From Firmicutes bacterium CAG:194 (GTDB lineage Bacteria > Bacillota > Clostridia > Lachnospirales > Lachnospiraceae), in contig HF995213.1 of the NCBI GenBank assembly GCA_000432915.1, positions 31,288 to 39,452 on the forward strand: 8,165 nucleotides of DNA. The letters run 5' to 3'. Below are positions 5,694-8,165 of the stretch, piece by piece. Every line of letters begins with the position of its first letter. Positions within the stretch are counted from its first letter, which is position 1. The notes beneath the pieces were generated by a model. It had not been told where the DNA came from. It did not search any database and was given only the letters and a program-made list of their open reading frames with translations. Both the position numbers and the translations under genes were made by a program.

Positions 5694-7019
5694 TCAGGAA
5701 ACTGAAAACGATAAAAATGCCGGAATCATGATAAGCAGCATAACAAGCAGTAAAAGCAGTACCATGGGAAACAAAAGCTTCGTCCCTGCTTCTTCTCCCG
5801 CTTTTTTTACCTGCTGCTTTTGCAGAAGAAAGGCAGAAGCCGCTTCTTCCCGGAGCATAGGCAGAAAATCCTTTGTTCCTTTTTTTACATTCTGGATCAG
5901 CAGAGCGCAAAATTTCAGATAAAGAGCACTTCCACATCGTTTTCCGAATTTGTCCAACGCCGGTTCCAGCATCTCATTTTTCATATCCCGGCAAAAAAGC
6001 TTTAGTTCCATGGCAAGATAAGGATTTTTCTCTTCTTTTTCCATTGTCTGAAAAATAAAAGGAACCGTCATGCCTGCACCTGCAAGCAACGTAAATTTGC
6101 TGACAAATGACGGATAGGAAAGTACAAGCTCCCTGCTTCTTTTCTCTGTTTCCTTCTCCAGATCCCGATCCTTTGCGAGGAAAAGCAGGAGAAACACAGC
6201 AGGGAGGAAGAGAAAAGCGATCAGAACTGTATTTTGATCCGAAAGATGATAGCTGACAGTCTGTCCCTGTACTTCTTTGGGAAGCTGCATTACTTCTTCT
6301 GTTTTCTGCTTCTCATCTGCATCCTGCAGAATATCTGTCAGTACTTCTTCCTGCTGCTTTTCCTTGGAAACATAAGGATATACCATCACAGAAAAACTGT
6401 GTTCCCAGATCTGTTCCTGACAGGACATGATCGCAGTCAGAAGCACAGCTTTTGGCTCTTTGAGTTCCTCTGTATTTACACTGCCATCACTGTCGATCAG
6501 TGTATAATCATCACTTTCCCAATCGATCCGGAACGGATAGCCTTCATATTCTTTCTGTAAGTTCAGATCTTCCGTCACATGAGCAAAAGATGTATTATTT
6601 CCAAGCAATATGGTTTCAAAAGCTTTTATCAACTGCTCCCGTTTTTCGGTAAGTTCCTGTTTGGTAAATTGTCTGCTTTGCAGCGCATAGACCAGATTTT
6701 TTTCTTCCCTGCCATTGGATATGACAAGTGCAACCTCTCTCGGATCTTCCAGATACTGTCCGCGCCTGAGCTCATAACCGTTCTGCAGAACGGATTCTGT
6801 TTTCTCTTTTCCGTACAAAAGCAGAAGAAAACAGATCCCTACCAGCAGAACAGGCAGCAGATCCGCGGTTTTCCTTGCATAATATGTCCGCAAAGCTTCC
6901 TGTTTTTCCATCGTGGGATGCAAAATCCTTAAATGTTCTTTTACCTTTGGCTGATACAATTTTTGAAAAACAGAATACCCAAATAGCCGGTAACAAAATT
7001 CATAAACTAATTTTTTCAT
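5694..7019 (-). CDS. tadC: TadC-like type II/IV secretion platform protein (GspF family) with large inserted extracytoplasmic domain
   Basis: The 441-residue protein has an N-terminal cytosolic region (1-52), membrane helix 1 (about 53-69), a long soluble segment (about 70-262), helix 2 (about 264-282), a GspF-type cytosolic domain (about 298-412, with YPSFVSKFTLLAGAGMTVP at 302-320) and a last helix (about 415-437). TadC proteins are usually about 300 residues, so the 70-262 segment is an insertion. Its second half (about 158-216) contains WES, DSDGSVNTEEL and alternating hydrophobic strands ending VMVYPY, like bacterial Ig-like domains. The basic residues before helix 1 and after helix 2 place the insert outside the cytoplasm. 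With TadB it would form the inner-membrane platform driven by the CpaF ATPase. Its ATG overlaps the tadB TGA (ATGA), indicating coupled translation. Confidence 0.9.
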   Translation of the reverse strand: MKKLVYEFCYRLFGYSVFQKLYQPKVKEHLRILHPTMEKQEALRTYYARKTADLLPVLLVGICFLLLLYGKEKTESVLQNGYELRRGQYLEDPREVALVISNGREEKNLVYALQSRQFTKQELTEKREQLIKAFETILLGNNTSFAHVTEDLNLQKEYEGYPFRIDWESDDYTLIDSDGSVNTEELKEPKAVLLTAIMSCQEQIWEHSFSVMVYPYVSKEKQQEEVLTDILQDADEKQKTEEVMQLPKEVQGQTVSYHLSDQNTVLIAFLFLPAVFLLLFLAKDRDLEKETEKRSRELVLSYPSFVSKFTLLAGAGMTVPFIFQTMEKEEKNPYLAMELKLFCRDMKNEMLEPALDKFGKRCGSALYLKFCALLIQNVKKGTKDFLPMLREEAASAFLLQKQQVKKAGEEAGTKLLFPMVLLLLLVMLLIMIPAFLSFSVS

Positions 7020-7753
7020 ATATGGATCTCCATGATCTTTTCAGATAACAGATAAGCTGTGGCATAAAGAAGGAGACAGGCGGACATGATCAGAATACCC
7101 ATTGGATTTTGATACAGAGGCATAAAATAACCGGGGGAAGTCAGGGAAATATATCCCATGATAAAAAGTGGGATCAGAAGCATGATCCGCTGTTCCATTT
7201 TCTTTCCGGTCAGCATGACATCTATTTCCGCGAGCAGTTCTATTTTCTGACCGATCACATCTGCTGTATTGGCAATCATGGCGTTCAGATCTCCGCCGCT
7301 CTTTTTGGCTGTGGCGAATACCTTTGCAAAATCCATGATATCCGTCATCCGGCTTCGTTCTCCCAGATCATTCAAAAGCGCTTCCAGAGAAATGTGGTTT
7401 TCCATCTGTCGTTTCATGCTCTGACATTCCTGCAGAATATCCGCAGATGCATCATATAAATAAGTCAGATCTCTGCAGGCTTCCAGAAAGGCATTTTCAA
7501 TGGAATAACCCGCCTTCAGAGAAGCACCAAAGGAAAGGATCAGATCCTTAAACTCTTTTACAAGCTGCTTTTTCCGCTTTTCCAAAAGCTGTTTCTTTTT
7601 CTTTTTCCATAAAAAAGGAAAAAAAACAATACAGAGACCGCCTGCCAAAAATGTTCCGAAAAAAAGCTTTCCGATCAGTAAAAACAGAACTGTAACAGCA
7701 ATCAGAAACGAAATCATCTCCCGCCGTCTGAATGTATATTTGTCATAATTCAT
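7016..7753 (-). CDS. tadB: TadB-like inner-membrane platform protein (GspF family)
   Basis: This 245-residue protein has two N-terminal membrane helices (about 13-30 and 33-49), a basic stretch (KKKKKQLLEKRKKQ region, 50-63), a GspF/T2SSF cytosolic domain (about 66-186) and two C-terminal helices (about 188-205 and 217-237). The GspF domain shows LSFGASLKAGYSIENAFLEA (73-92) and the conserved TAKKSGGDLNAMI region (148-160). This is the normal TadB plan. In Tad systems TadB pairs with TadC to form the membrane platform that passes pilin subunits into the fibre as the ATPase turns over. The start is the ATG at 7753-7751, which overlaps the cpaF stop (TGA 7752-7750) and gives a membrane helix close to the N-terminus. 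The frame is open further upstream to an ATG at 7813, but that would add 20 polar residues inside cpaF. Confidence 0.93.
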   Translation of the reverse strand: MNYDKYTFRRREMISFLIAVTVLFLLIGKLFFGTFLAGGLCIVFFPFLWKKKKKQLLEKRKKQLVKEFKDLILSFGASLKAGYSIENAFLEACRDLTYLYDASADILQECQSMKRQMENHISLEALLNDLGERSRMTDIMDFAKVFATAKKSGGDLNAMIANTADVIGQKIELLAEIDVMLTGKKMEQRIMLLIPLFIMGYISLTSPGYFMPLYQNPMGILIMSACLLLYATAYLLSEKIMEIHI

Positions 7754-8124
7754 AGTGTAATACCCGCCTGCTGCAGTTTTTCCGTATGAACAAGCGATCC
7801 TGTCTTTTTCCATATGCCCTGCACATTGCCATTCCTTTCTCCTGTTTCCTGAAATTCATACAAAACAGAAAGCAGAACTTCCCCCTGCTCATAACCAACA
7901 ACCTCTGATACGGACAATACCCTTCTGCTCTTGTCCCGCAGTCTTCCCAGATGAACGATCAGATCCACACCACCGGCGATCTGCCTGCGGATCGCTGCAA
8001 GCGGAAGCTCCATCCCCATGAGTACCATTGTTTCCAGACGGGCTATCATATCTGCTGCACTGTTGGCATGTCCCGTGCTCAGACTTCCGTCATGACCGGT
8101 ATTTAAGGCCTTTATATGGACTCC
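7750..8124 (-). CDS. CpaF/TadA-type secretion ATPase, C-terminal part only
   Basis: The frame reads KALNTGHDGSLSTGHANSA (from 8112), then MIARLETMVLMGMELPL, RQIAGGVDLIVHLGRLRD and SRRVL, the C-terminal signature of CpaF/TadA (VirB11/GspE-like) hexameric ATPases that power Tad pilus assembly. It includes the conserved arginines and the NTGHDGS/GHANS histidine motifs. About 125 of an expected 380-450 residues are present; Walker A and Walker B would lie upstream. The frame closes at a TAG at 8127-8125, only five codons above the recognisable KALNTGHDG. No frame beyond it gives the expected RPDRIIVGEVR-type sequence. So the gene is truncated by a rearrangement, frameshifted and degraded, or mis-assembled at the window edge. 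The stop overlaps the tadB start (ATGA). Confidence 0.85.
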   Translation of the reverse strand, partial: GVHIKALNTGHDGSLSTGHANSAADMIARLETMVLMGMELPLAAIRRQIAGGVDLIVHLGRLRDKSRRVLSVSEVVGYEQGEVLLSVLYEFQETGERNGNVQGIWKKTGSLVHTEKLQQAGITL

Positions 8125-8165
8125 CTATGTTCCCATCATGCAGAAATACAATATCTGTACTTAAT

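Noticed and set aside
5557..5937. 126-codon minus-strand open frame spanning the tadC end and the pilin gap
   Set aside because: It overlaps tadC and the pilin start in another frame, is rich in Cys/Arg/Ser without domain pattern, and has no ribosome binding site signal; a shadow frame.
7754..7813. Longer tadB start
   Set aside because: Would add 20 polar residues inside cpaF; the ATGA overlap at 7753-7750 gives a normal TadB N-terminus.
8128..8165. Possible plus-strand coding start (ATGTTCCCATC...) or ABC ATPase fragment at the right edge
   Set aside because: Fewer than 15 codons are visible; too short to assign any gene.

Overview
The window carries one long co-directional gene block, all on the minus strand, so transcription runs from high to low coordinates. 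It encodes most of a Tad/Flp-type (type IVb) pilus assembly system. The form is that of low- to mid-GC Gram-positive Clostridia, most likely Lachnospiraceae. Reasons: a TadA/CpaF-TadB-TadC core with no secretin or outer-membrane parts, a very short Flp1-like pilin, a DUF5702-type protein, two TadE-like pseudopilins, a minimal prepilin peptidase, and a DUF6382-like protein. The host assignment is inference from gene content and protein style.

Layout in transcription order: the C-terminal end of the CpaF/TadA secretion ATPase (8124-7750; the reading frame breaks near the window edge); tadB (7753-7016); tadC (7019-5694); a 127-base gap; the 55-residue Flp1-like pilin (5566-5399); a DUF5702-like protein (5376-3931); a TadE-like protein with a cysteine/histidine-rich tail (3902-3114); a minimal A24 prepilin peptidase (3112-2699); a 65-base gap with a perfect AT-rich palindrome; a second TadE-like pseudopilin (2633-2076); a DUF6382-like membrane protein (2079-1249); a rhomboid intramembrane protease (1182-130) preceded by a hairpin that covers its ribosome binding site; and the start of a probable flavodoxin-like reductase (109 to beyond position 1). 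There is no stretch over 300 bases without a gene. I see no RNA gene, CRISPR array or insertion sequence.

How the parts fit: the CpaF ATPase would power the TadB/TadC inner-membrane platform. The A24 peptidase would cut the KG/IGTVE and G/S-x-TVE leaders of the pilin and both TadE proteins. The cut subunits would then polymerise or act as minor pilins. Three junctions (cpaF-tadB, tadB-tadC, tadE-DUF6382) use a 4-base ATGA stop/start overlap, which argues for translational coupling. DUF5702, DUF6382 and the rhomboid protease are lineage-specific accessories of unproven role.

Most notable oddities: TadC carries a ~195-residue predicted extracytoplasmic insertion whose second half looks like a bacterial Ig-like domain. 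One TadE protein ends in two tandem H-x4-C...C-x2-C modules. The DUF6382 protein seems to lack an FHA domain and ends in two membrane helices. An 11-bp perfect stem covers the rhomboid Shine-Dalgarno. CpaF similarity stops abruptly at about 8110-8124.
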